Positions 30,201 through 40,611 of a stretch of 64,000 nt of DNA are shown one piece after another. Each line of letters opens with the position of its first letter. The first letter of the stretch is position 1. A program made the position numbers and the translations under genes. Origin of the DNA: Candidatus Tokpelaia sp. (lineage in GTDB: Bacteria; Pseudomonadota; Alphaproteobacteria; Rhizobiales; Rhizobiaceae); assembly GCF_008636115.1 (NCBI RefSeq), contig NZ_QLZD01000033.1:1-64000 (forward strand), written 5' to 3'. The notes below the pieces were generated by a model, which worked only from the letters and a program-made list of their open reading frames with translations, was not told the DNA's origin and did no database searches.

Positions 30201-33200
30201 CCAACTGACGCGAATAATGTAGCGATGTCGCTCCCTTCACGGGAGCGTGGATAGAAACAAGGTAAATACATGATTATCAACGATAATCATGCGTCGCTCC
30301 CTTCACGGGAGCGTGGATAGAAACACCTGTATTAGCTGAATATTTGGGGGTTTTGCCCGTCGCTCCCTTCACGGGAGCGTGGATAGAAACATTACGGCAT
30401 TTACTTCACCCTTAACTCCTGCCTCGTCGCTCCCTTCACGGGAGCGTGGATAGAAACTTATTGCCGCTATTAACAGCTATAAGAAGTTTACGTCGCTCCC
30501 TTCACGGGAGCGTGGATAGAAACTGTAAAATTTCCGGCGATAAGCCTCCTAATTTCACAGTCGCTCCCTTCACGGGAGCGTGGATAGAAACGCAGAATAT
30601 CTTTGTTGATAATTCTGTTGAATTGGGTCGCTCCCTTCACGGGAGCGTGGATAGAAACACTGTCAATTTGTCGCCCCCGTGGTCTGGTCAAAGTCGCTCC
30701 CTTCACGGGAGCGTGGATAGAAACATATCGGAAAGCACCCTTTCCGCGGCTATAGTATATGTCGCTCCCTTCACGGGAGCGTGGATAGAAACAAAAAATT
30801 GAATTGAATTACGGTAATTTAGCCCTGCGTCGCTCCCTTCACGGGAGCGTGGATAGAAACATTTCACTCGAGCAACGCTACCAAATCCGCACAGGTCGCT
30901 CCCTTCACGGGAGCGTGGATAGAAACGTTTATTTTATCCATACGCAACAAGCATACCGATGTCGCTCCCTTCACGGGAGCGTGGATAGAAACCACGCGTG
31001 AATCCAATATTCAGTGTCTGGCCGGTAGTCGCTCCCTTCACGGGAGCGTGGATAGAAACAGGTAATCAAACCTTGCCTTGCAGCGGACGCCGTCGTCGCT
31101 CCCTTCACGGGAGCGTGGATAGAAACTGCGCTTGCCAATAAGCGGAATCGCGGTGATTTGTCGCTCCCTTCACGGGAGCGTGGATAGAAACAGTCTGGTT
31201 GTTTTTGATCCACCGCACCTTTTGCGTCGCTCCCTTCACGGGAGCGTGGATAGAAACAAGAGAGGCATCGGGTCGGGCCGGTGCAGAAGAAGTCGCTCCC
31301 TTCACGGGAGCGTGGATAGAAACCACATTGTCCAAAAGCAGGCCGCGCAATGCTGAAGTCGCTCCCTTCACGGGAGCGTGGATAGAAACACCGGAATGCC
31401 CGGAGCCGCATATGCGGGTAAAAGTCGCTCCCTTCACGGGAGCGTGGATAGAAACCTGGATTTGGCGCTCCTCCGGCGGCAGCGCCGGTGTCGCTCCCTT
31501 CACGGGAGCGTGGATAGAAACCAATAATCACGCAAACCAGCGGATTCTTCGTCTTGTCGCTCCCTTCACGGGAGCGTGGATAGAAACCCGCCGTCATCAA
31601 ATATTTGTCGCCGATTTTAAAAGTCGCTCCCTTCACGGGAGCGTGGATAGAAACATTGATATTGGGGGAGATATAAAAACCATACCGTGTCGCTCCCTTC
31701 ACGGGAGCGTGGATAGAAACCATCACTCTTCTCCATTTGTCTGAATAAAAAAAATGTCGCTCCCTTCACGGGAGCGTGGATAGAAACAGCTACAGGTACC
31801 GGAGACGAAAAATCTGCCACAAGTCGCTCCCTTCACGGGAGCGTGGATAGAAACTTTTTTTGAGCATTTTTTAAGGTGTTTACCCTATTGTCGCTCCCTT
31901 CACGGGAGCGTGGATAGAAACTGATTGCTCTCTGCCGGCGACAAACCGGCAGAGAGGTCGCTCCCTTCACGGGAGCGTGGATAGAAACGGTGATATTAGT
32001 GATTTTGGCAACTTTGATGTTGTGTCGCTCCCTTCACGGGAGCGTGGATAGAAACCTTAACAGCCGCAACAGGATTTGCAGCTATCCATGTCGCTCCCTT
32101 CACGGGAGCGTGGATAGAAACCTGCCATATAAGCAGGAGTCTTAAACATGTCTTTGGGTCGCTCCCTTCACGGGAGCGTGGATAGAAACCTTGTATGTTT
32201 TCCCATTTCCCTCACTGTCGCCCCGTCGCTCCCTTCACGGGAGCGTGGATAGAAACCGCCAATTATAGCTTTCCAGCGTGTATCCCAGCTTGGTCGCTCC
32301 CTTCACGGGAGCGTGGATAGAAACTGCTAACGGCGTTGAGCGCACTGTCGGGTTGAAACTGTCGCTCCCTTCACGGGAGCGTGGATAGAAACCGCGTGAA
32401 ACCCCCAGTAATATAATTTTTGTATGTCGCTCCCTTCACGGGAGCGTGGATAGAAACATTGTAAATAAGATTGTAAGCACGATACGGGAAAGTCGCTCCC
32501 TTCACGGGAGCGTGGATAGAAACTGAGACCTGCTTATTTGGATATGAATAACTCACGCGTCGCTCCCTTCACGGGAGCGTGGATAGAAACATCATAAGCG
32601 TCAAGGGCAAATTGACGCCATTCTGTCGCTCCCTTCACGGGAGCGTGGATAGAAACAACTTTCCATGGCCGCTGCTTATCGCGCGGCAGTGTCGCTCCCT
32701 TCACGGGAGCGTGGATAGAAACTCCTCACCCAAAAAATGTGTCAGATTGACCGAGCGTCGCTCCCTTCACGGGAGCGTGGATAGAAACCTCTATTAAGGA
32801 ACCTATCAGACGGAAATAGTTCCGTCGCTCCCTTCACGGGAGCGTGGATAGAAACAAATAGTCTCCAGGGTAAAAATTGATGTAAGGAAGTCGCTCCCTT
32901 CACGGGAGCGTGGATAGAAACTTTACGGTTAACAAGGCGATACCCCTCTCCATAAGTCGCTCCCTTCACGGGAGCGTGGATAGAAACATCGCTTTTTTGA
33001 CCTTATCCCGTCATTAAATAAGTCGCTCCCTTCACGGGAGCGTGGATAGAAACCTGGCCTTGCAGCGCTGCTTTTGTTTGCTCTGTCGTCGCTCCCTTCA
33101 CGGGAGCGTGGATAGAAACCGCTACTGGTGCTAGTGCCATAACCATCGCTAAGGGTCGCTCCCTTCACGGGAGCGTGGATAGAAACTGCCGCATATGCAG

Positions 33201-36200
33201 GATTGGAGCGGCCGGCTTGAGTCGCTCCCTTCACGGGAGCGTGGATAGAAACGTTTATTAGCAATATTAAATAAATCTTTTACAAGCGTCGCTCCCTTCA
33301 CGGGAGCGTGGATAGAAACCGCTATAAAGGAACCACAGACGGAAATAGTTCCGCGTCGCTCCCTTCACGGGAGCGTGGATAGAAACTTTGATATGCCGGA
33401 CGGTGGGGGAACCGGTTTGCCGGTCGCTCCCTTCACGGGAGCGTGGATAGAAACAAGCGGTTGACCGCACCTATAGCCGCCTTATTTCGTCGCTCCCTTC
33501 ACGGGAGCGTGGATAGAAACCACACTCTCCCGGATAACTCAATGGGTATTTATATGTCGCTCCCTTCACGGGAGCGTGGATAGAAACACGCGCGGGGGAG
33601 CTGACGCTTTGCTTGACCTGCGTCGCTCCCTTCACGGGAGCGTGGATAGAAACTGACGAAAAGAAAAATCGCATTTACTGGTCTGCTGTCGCTCCCTTCA
33701 CGGGAGCGTGGATAGAAACAAATTACACAGCCTGCGGCGAAGCGGTGGAGCATGTCGCTCCCTTCACGGGAGCGTGGATAGAAACTCACGCGAAGGAAGG
33801 GCAAGCGGCGAGCACTGTGCGTCGCTCCCTTCACGGGAGCGTGGATAGAAACTTTTTTAGATACATATATAACCCATCAGGAACGTGTCGCTCCCTTCAC
33901 GGGAGCGTGGATAGAAACAATAATTTTGTTCATATCATCGAAAAGATACGGAGCGTCGCTCCCTTCACGGGAGCGTGGATAGAAACATTGTCATATCGCG
34001 GGTATTATCCAACTGATTCTGTCGCTCCCTTCACGGGAGCGTGGATAGAAACCATCTCTTCCTTTATTTCGTTAAATAATTCTTTTGTCGCTCCCTTCAC
34101 GGGAGCGTGGATAGAAACAAGGAATCGCCCGCAATTTTATGGCAAATTTATCGTCGCTCCCTTCACGGGAGCGTGGATAGAAACTCGCTATCTGGAAAAC
34201 GGGGCGGGATTGACGACACGTCGCTCCCTTCACGGGAGCGTGGATAGAAACAATGAGGTATTTCCCTTTGTCTCCCTGCCGCACAATGTCGCTCCCTTCA
34301 CGGGAGCGTGGATAGAAACAAGGCTATTTGAGCAGGTTTTTAAATCTATTATTGTCGCTCCCTTCACGGGAGCGTGGATAGAAACTGGTGCCGATAGACC
34401 CCAATTCCGCGCTGCCTGATGTCGCTCCCTTCACGGGAGCGTGGATAGAAACTGACTGCTGAAAGGGGAAGAAAGCGGGTTGAACATAGTCGCTCCCTTC
34501 ACGGGAGCGTGGATAGAAACGCTACTTTAGCATCGTAAATCTCGATCAATTTACGTCGCTCCCTTCACGGGAGCGTGGATAGAAACGGTGCGGCCCCTGA
34601 AACAGCCGCTTCATAGGCGGCGTCGCTCCCTTCACGGGAGCGTGGATAGAAACTGGTGCCGTGATTATAGGCAAAAGAGGTCAAAGCGTCGCTCCCTTCA
34701 CGGGAGCGTGGATAGAAACTGGTGTTGAGCGCACGCTCTGCGGCTGGAGCGTATGTCGCTCCCTTCACGGGAGCGTGGATAGAAACCCCGCCCGGCCATC
34801 CCAGCTTTACCCAAAAGTCGCTCCCTTCACGGGAGCGTGGATAGAAACTGCGTTGTCGCTGCCGCAAGAAAGCATCGTCCCATCGTCGCTCCCTTCACGG
34901 GAGCGTGGATAGAAACTTTCTCTATCCAATACAACTCTAAATTGCGGGCTGTCGCTCCCTTCACGGGAGCGTGGATAGAAACCTATGGGGTGTCTGTGTG
35001 GCACCCCCCGGTGTCTGGTCGCTCCCTTCACGGGAGCGTGGATAGAAACCTGGACTTGCAGCGCTGCTTTTGTTTGCTCTGTCGTCGCTCCCTTCACGGG
35101 AGCGTGGATAGAAACCCGGCCGGCTGCCTACACACTCCCCCCTGCGGCAGTCGCTCCCTTCACGGGAGCGTGGATAGAAACCGGCCCGGCAAAAGCGGCC
35201 GGAAAAGTGGTTAGTCGCTCCCTTCACGGGAGCGTGGATAGAAACTGCTGCAATACCGGCGCATTGAAGAGGCGCTGGAGGTCGCTCCCTTCACGGGAGC
35301 GTGGATAGAAACCGAGGTGGTGCAATTTGCCAACCTCATGGCGCGCGTCGCTCCCTTCACGGGAGCGTGGATAGAAACTAGTGAAGCCCCCGGTCATATA
35401 ATTTTTATATCCTGTCGCTCCCTTCACGGGAGCGTGGATAGAAACTGACCAACATAATCGCCAACGCTAAAATCATAATGTCGCTCCCTTCACGGGAGCG
35501 TGGATAGAAACAGCCGATTGTCGAGCGGTATGGGCGCACCACGCTCGTCGCTCCCTTCACGGGAGCGTGGATAGAAACCGCAAACCCTGATTAACGAACT
35601 TATCAATCAAGTCGTCGCTCCCTTCACGGGAGCGTGGATAGAAACGTTAATAGCGCGCAACTGGTCTCTTTTGGTGGGGGTCGCTCCCTTCACGGGAGCG
35701 TGGATAGAAACAAGCCTGTTTATCAGGAGATTGAATTTGAGGCCGAGTCGCTCCCTTCACGGGAGCGTGGATAGAAACTGGAGAGAATACGGCAAGGAAG
35801 AGAAAGAGATGTCGTCGCTCCCTTCACGGGAGCGTGGATAGAAACAGAGGCAGCTATAGATGATAAATAAAACTTGACGGGTCGCTCCCTTCACGGGAGC
35901 GTGGATAGAAACTGATATTTCCCTTCCCCTGCATCAAGAGAGTGGCAAGTCGCTCCCTTCACGGGAGCGTGGATAGAAACAATTAGCGTTTCCGTAGAAA
36001 GGCAGATAGCATGACGTCGCTCCCTTCACGGGAGCGTGGATAGAAACGAGGGAGGGGATTTAAATACCCCTAAAGAGGGGTGTCGCTCCCTTCACGGGAG
36101 CGTGGATAGAAACCATTTGTTCCGGCATGGTCTGGCCATTCCTTGTATGTCGCTCCCTTCACGGGAGCGTGGATAGAAACGCAAGCCATGGTATTTATCC

Positions 36201-37113
36201 TTATAATGGAAATGTCGCTCCCTTCACGGGAGCGTGGATAGAAACCCCTTAATCGTCTCAATAACATTAACCATTTTATGTCGCTCCCTTCACGGGAGCG
36301 TGGATAGAAACAAACTCTTTAAACAGGGAGAATTGCTATGAAGCAAGGTCGCTCCCTTCACGGGAGCGTGGATAGAAACTTAAATCAAGTATATCTTCTG
36401 TTTTATTTTTTTTAGTCGCTCCCTTCACGGGAGCGTGGATAGAAACATAATATCAGTCTGAACCTCTGACTGCTCTACCTGCGTCGCTCCCTTCACGGGA
36501 GCGTGGATAGAAACTTTGGTAATAAGAGCCAGCAAGCTCAAAATCGTGAGTCGCTCCCTTCACGGGAGCGTGGATAGAAACGTCTTTTATTGTTGAAAAT
36601 CCGCCTATTGCTCGTGGTCGCTCCCTTCACGGGAGCGTGGATAGAAACTAACCGTGAGCAGCCTGCTGCTCACCCTCAAGAGGTCGCTCCCTTCACGGGA
36701 GCGTGGATAGAAACTTAAAGCGCTTGATAACATCAATCGGTTGCAAAATGTCGCTCCCTTCACGGGAGCGTGGATAGAAACAATCAAATCTTTGATGGAT
36801 AATATATTTGCCAGCTCGTCGCTCCCTTCACGGGAGCGTGGATAGAAACCTCCACATAGCAAACACCGCTAGACTGCTCTACTAGTCGCTCCCTTCACGG
36901 GAGCGTGGATAGAAACAGACCGGCGCGTTTGCATGAAGTGGCTGGCCTTGGTCGCTCCCTTCACGGGAGCGTGGATAGAAACTACTTTTTGTGGAGGCAG
37001 GAATACGCCAATTTGAGTCGCTCCCTTCACGGGAGCGTGGATAGAAACTCGGCTAGCCGCAAAGTGTCGTCGCTAGCGCCTGTCGCTCCCTTCACGGGAG
37101 CGTGGATAGAAAC
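27293..37113 (+). CRISPR. Type I-C CRISPR array, 148 repeats
   Basis: By hand count there are 148 copies of a 32-bp repeat starting GTCGCTCCC and ending TGGATAGAAAC, with 147 spacers of mostly 34-35 bp. The stem is CGCTCCC/GGGAGCG with loop TTCAC. Orientation is set by the 3-prime handle and by the leader on the cas2 side. I saw no mutated repeat, including the last one, which abuts a cas13a fragment. Several spacers are duplicated or near-identical. The many long open frames across the array are repeat translations, not genes. Confidence 0.98.
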
Positions 37114-38422
37114 ACGGTCAATCTCCACCAACAGAAATATAGCGGCTTTTTGTGATAAAAAGCGCTGGGAAAAGCTGAGGAGAAGCCGCATTTATGACCG
37201 TTTGCGGGTGGAATCAAACAGCGCCGGCGCGCCGTGGCAAAGCAGATTGTATTTTCTCTTGCATTTAATGCCGGTAGAAGAGGCCGGCAGCTTGCGCCAG
37301 CAATTAAAAAAATGGGAAATTGTGACCGATAAAAGCCACGGCGAACAGGGTAGAGGCGGGGATATTCTAACCAGGCTGCTTGCCGTGTTTGACCTCTATA
37401 TTGCTATGCACGATGCCCAGTTTGCCGGCGCGGAGCTGGCTTCTCTGGAGTTAGATAAAAAAACGGCGCAAGCGCTTTTTGTCAACCCGGGGGATTTCCG
37501 GCAGATTTTCCCGGAGAAAAAGGACGGCGTGGAAGATGAGCATTTGCCGATTCGCGGACTACGGGAAATGCAGCGCTTCGGCACCAGCCTTTTGCATAAT
37601 TTCTATGAAAATCATAAAATCACCGGCACATCGGTAGCGCGCTGGCAAGAGCTGGAAAAGATTATCGCCCAAGAGCAGCGTAAGCTTAAACACCTGCATC
37701 GGGACTGGGTGAAAAGTAAAAATCGCAAAAATGATATAAAATGGGGAGCAGAAGAAGAAACCGCCTATAAATCAGCTTTAAAGCTGGTGACAGAATATCG
37801 CCATTTGACCGCGCAAGTTATGCTGCAAAGCCATGTGCGCCTGCACCGCCTGCTGATAAAAATATTAGGCCGTCTGGTAGATTTCGCCGGCCTGTGGGAG
37901 CGCGATCTCTATTTCGTTCTGCTGGCGCGGCTGCACCTGAAGGGTGTGAAAACTGAGGATATTGCAGAGCAGTTTAAGGATAAGGGTGCAAAGCTCGAAA
38001 ACGGGCAGATTGTGGTTGCTCTCAGGGAGTTAAAAGATACTGGGCTACAAGCCAAAGTTGCAGATCTTTTGAATCAGAAAGAAACAAAAGAGATAAGAAA
38101 CGGCTTTGATCATTTTGATACGCTGAAAGTAAAATATTTTCCTGTCAATCTTACCGCAGAGATTGATAAAGCGCGCCGGTTAATGGCTTATGATCGTAAA
38201 TTAAAAAATGCGGTGACAAAATCTGTAATTGATTTATTAAAAAGAGAAACCATAGAATTAAAGTGGTCTATGGGCGCTGATCATAAGCTGGAAAAGGTTT
38301 CTTTTATCTCTTCTGCAAAAGCCTTTCATTTAGATAAAGAATCCGGTAATAATAAAATTGTAGAAGAGCTATGTGATTCCCATTTTATAGCTATGGCTAA
38401 GTCTTTATTTACAGGAGAGTGA
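37114..38422 (+). pseudogene. cas13a: Cas13a C-terminal fragment (HEPN2), 5-prime truncated
   Basis: About 436 codons of a type VI-A effector. The HEPN2 motif R-N-x-x-x-H is in IRNGFDHFDTL (Arg codon 38096, His codon 38111). It is followed by RRLMAYDRKLKNAVTKSV and WSMGADHKLEK, the characteristic Cas13a end. Before it lie SRLYFLLHLMPVEEA and LPIRGLREMQRFG, typical of the region just upstream of HEPN2. HEPN1, the helical-1 domain and the N-terminus are absent; the open frame instead runs back into the I-C array, so the protein cannot form the bipartite RNase site. In-frame ATG 37268 could give a 384-residue HEPN2 protein but has no ribosome-binding site. The reading frame itself has no further damage. 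Confidence 0.88.
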
Positions 38423-38556
38423 TTGGAAGATAAAATATACAAAGAATCTATATTAAAAAAATGGATAAGAGACTGGGGGCATAACGGGAACAATGAACGA
38501 ATTTTTCTTTTCAGAAAAACAAAAATTGTTGACAGGAAAAGAAGTTAGTGCAATAC
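38423..38556 (+). promoter_or_regulatory. Leader of the type VI-A array
   Basis: 134 bp, A/T-rich, between the cas13a stop and the first VI-A repeat. It contains TTGACA at 38529-38534 with AATACG 17 bp on, a plausible array promoter with a weak -10. The block TTGTTGACAGG...AAAGAAGTTA here nearly repeats the promoter region upstream of the small ORF at 20949. Confidence 0.55.
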
Positions 38557-38988
38557 GCTAAAGATGACCTCCAAATAAGGGAGGACTACACCGTAATGCC
38601 CTGCCCGGCAATACCGCTGCCGGCTAAAGATGACCTCCAAATAAGGGAGGACTACACCTGAAGTTAATTGCTGTGTTTCATTAGCATTGCTAAAGATGAC
38701 CTCCAAATAAGGGAGGACTACACCGGACAGGCACCTATATAAACAAGGTGCCAAGCTAAAGATGACCTCCAAATAAGGGAGGACTACACCAAATTTTGTC
38801 AGTTCTTCTACCACGCCGCAGCTAAAGATGACCTCCAAATAAGGGAGGACTACACCTCAAAAACATTGGCTTCTGTTCAGACTACTGCTAAAGATGACCT
38901 CCAAATAAGGGAGGACTACACCGATACAATGGCTTCGGCCGGATTAAAGACGGCTAAAGATGACCTCCAAATAAGGGAGGACTACACC
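38557..38988 (+). CRISPR. Type VI-A CRISPR array, seven intact repeats
   Basis: Seven identical 36-bp repeats at 38557, 38623, 38689, 38755, 38821, 38887 and 38953, with 30-bp spacers (period exactly 66). The repeat has the Cas13a layout: stem CCTCC/GGAGG with an A-rich loop, then the tail ACTACACC running into the spacer. Assignment to VI-A rests on this layout and on the cas13a remnant just upstream. An insert and a mutated eighth repeat follow. Confidence 0.9.
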
Positions 38989-39492
38989 GACACTATCATT
39001 CTAGACGCATTCGCTGACCCGAACGCGGCATCACCAGAAGCGGCAGTAGCCAACGCGGTCGAGCGCGCTACACATCAAACAATGGAGGACTATTATGCAG
39101 AAATCAAAAACGCTTACGGGGGCGAAGCTAGAGGCGCGGAAAGCGGTGCGGAAGATAAAGGAGTTCAAACTCCCGCCAAAAGACTACAAGGATTTGGCGC
39201 ATCTATACTTTCTGATGACGCAGGCGCTACTGGGCGGGCAGACAGTGCCGCCGGAGCTAGTCAAGCGCATCCCGACCCGGGACTGGCTAATGATACTAAC
39301 GACAGTCGAGAATCTCAAGCACAAGTACGGCTGGACAGGGCAAGGGACGCTGCCACGAGACCGCAATCTGGGCAGACTATTAACCAACGCGCAGACGCAG
39401 ACCTCGCAGCCAGCGCAGGTAGCCCCGATGGTGCCGGCACAGGCCGCCCCAGTGCCTCCGGTGCTACAGCAAGCGGACAGGGCGGCAGCCGC
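38989..39492 (+). mobile_element. 504-bp foreign insert between VI-A repeats 7 and 8
   Basis: Where a 30-bp spacer is expected there are 504 bp of gene-like DNA with codon use unlike its neighbours (frequent CTA and AGA, many GAC/CTC). It begins directly at the edge of repeat 7 and ends at repeat 8. No transposase, terminal inverted repeats or target duplication are visible. It looks like captured phage or plasmid DNA carrying most of one small gene. Confidence 0.65.
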
Positions 39493-39514
39493 GCTAAAGA
39501 TGACCTCCAAATAA
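39095..39514 (+). CDS. Hypothetical protein inside the VI-A array
   Basis: A 139-residue ORF with a strong ribosome-binding site (GGAGG, seven bases before ATG). The N-terminal 85 residues are basic and helical, with PPKDYKDLAHLYFLMTQALL and PTRDWLMILTTVENLKHKYG, followed by a Gln/Pro/Ala-rich tail. It is not recognised; the style suggests a small phage or plasmid protein. The last codons (KMTSK, stop) are translated from the CRISPR repeat itself, so the natural C-terminus was probably lost at the junction. Confidence 0.5.
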   Translation: MQKSKTLTGAKLEARKAVRKIKEFKLPPKDYKDLAHLYFLMTQALLGGQTVPPELVKRIPTRDWLMILTTVENLKHKYGWTGQGTLPRDRNLGRLLTNAQTQTSQPAQVAPMVPAQAAPVPPVLQQADRAAAALKMTSK

Positions 39515-39528
39515 GGGAGCGCTACACC
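39493..39528 (+). repeat. Eighth VI-A repeat, mutated
   Basis: 34 of 36 bases match the VI-A repeat, but the 3-prime stem arm GGAGGA has become GGAGCG, which breaks the outer stem pair. Degeneration at this side marks the leader-distal end of the array. Confidence 0.85.
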
Positions 39529-39635
39529 AACAGGCTCTACACCCATTTCCGTCATACATGGTCATACCGAATATACTGTCATTTTTAAGCTGGACAGGCT
39601 TACTAATATGGGCCGCTCTGGTATTTACCAAAACA

Positions 39636-39671
39636 GCCGGAGATGGCTTCCGATTGAGGGAGGATTGCAGC
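39636..39671 (+). repeat. Strongly decayed VI-A repeat
   Basis: 25 of 36 bases match the VI-A repeat, including AGATG and the uninterrupted AGGGAGGA. Almost all differences are transitions. It lies 107 bp beyond repeat 8 and is out of the 66-bp register, so small indels must have occurred. Confidence 0.5.
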
Positions 39672-39678
39672 ATGTGCG

Positions 39679-39703
39679 CTTTGTCGGTCACCAGGTTCTT
39701 GAT
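39679..39703 (+). repeat. Direct repeat, left copy, flanking the SDR gene pair
   Basis: CTTTGTCGGTCACCAG followed by nine bases that match in seven positions; the right copy is at 41530-41554 (23 of 25 identical). The two copies bracket the two dehydrogenase genes. Confidence 0.6.
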
Positions 39704-39811
39704 GCCGCGCCCCGCTATTGTTCCTTTCGGCAAAGGCGCGTATAATAAGATCGCACGCACTATTGGATCACGCATTATTGGATATAGTGCAACAAATATG
39801 AGGAGACTATT

Positions 39812-40561
39812 ATGCGTACCAAAACTTTAAACAAAGTCGCTCTGGTGACAGGGTCGTCCCGCGGCATTGGTGCAGCCGTAGCCAAAAGACTGGCCGCTGA
39901 CGGTTTCAGCGTCATCATTAACTATGCCGGCCGTGTAGATGATGCCAATGCAGTCGTCAAAGAAATCAAAGCTGCCGGTGGCCATGCCGCCGCTATTCGG
40001 GCCGATATTTCTGTTCCTGCCGAAGTTTCTGCCCTGTTCAATCAGGCCGTTGCGCTTTTTGGCAGAGTTGATGTTCTGGTCAATAATGCCGGCATTATGC
40101 AGCCGGGCTTTGTGAATTTGGCTGATACTGATGACGCGCTTTTTGACAAACTTATTGCGATCAATCTGAAAGGAACCTTCAATACATTGCGCCTTGCCGC
40201 CAGGCATCTTCAGGCGGGCGGATGCATTGTGAATTTTTCAAGCAGCGTTGTCGGTCTGGCCTTGCCGGGATATAGCGTTTATGCGGGGACTAAAGCCGCT
40301 ATTGAAGCAATGACCCATATTTTTGCGAAAGAATTGCGCGGCAGCAATATTACTGTCAATGCTGTAGCACCGGGGCCAACCGCAACGGATCTGTTCCTCA
40401 ACGGCAAAACACCGGAGCAAATCGAGCATTTGGCCAAAATGCCGCCATTGGAGCGCCTGGGAACACCGGAGGATATTGCCGCCGCCGTTTCATTTCTCGC
40501 CGGGCCTGACGGGGCATGGGTAAACGGGCAAACATTGCGCGTCAATGGCGGCATTGTTTAA
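39812..40561 (+). CDS. Short-chain dehydrogenase/reductase (FabG-like)
   Basis: A 249-residue classical SDR. The NAD(P)-binding motif is VTGSSRGIGAAVAKR (residues 12-26), NNAG follows near residue 91, and the catalytic Ser and YxxxK are in NFSSSVVGLALPGYSVYAGTK. The C-terminal end VNGQTLRVNGGIV is typical. An Arg/Ser-containing first loop favours NADPH. The substrate is unknown; housekeeping FabG is less likely because of the location between decayed CRISPR repeats. ATG follows GAGGAG. A second SDR follows after 50 bp. Confidence 0.85.
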   Translation: MRTKTLNKVALVTGSSRGIGAAVAKRLAADGFSVIINYAGRVDDANAVVKEIKAAGGHAAAIRADISVPAEVSALFNQAVALFGRVDVLVNNAGIMQPGFVNLADTDDALFDKLIAINLKGTFNTLRLAARHLQAGGCIVNFSSSVVGLALPGYSVYAGTKAAIEAMTHIFAKELRGSNITVNAVAPGPTATDLFLNGKTPEQIEHLAKMPPLERLGTPEDIAAAVSFLAGPDGAWVNGQTLRVNGGIV

Positions 40562-40611
40562 AAACTGCGAGAGACAAGAATTTTAACAGATTCCAGGAAA
40601 AGGGGGCTATC

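Noticed and set aside
27435-37113. Many open frames of 60-270 codons across the I-C array
   Set aside because: All are translations of the 32-bp repeat in different frames (VAPFTGAWIET, VSIHAPVKGAT, FYPRSREGSD); they carry no ribosome-binding sites and are not genes.
38866-39588. A 240-codon frame across the VI-A repeats and the insert
   Set aside because: It reads through two repeats and then a Gly/Ala/Ser-rich out-of-frame version of the 139-residue ORF, which has the better ribosome-binding site.
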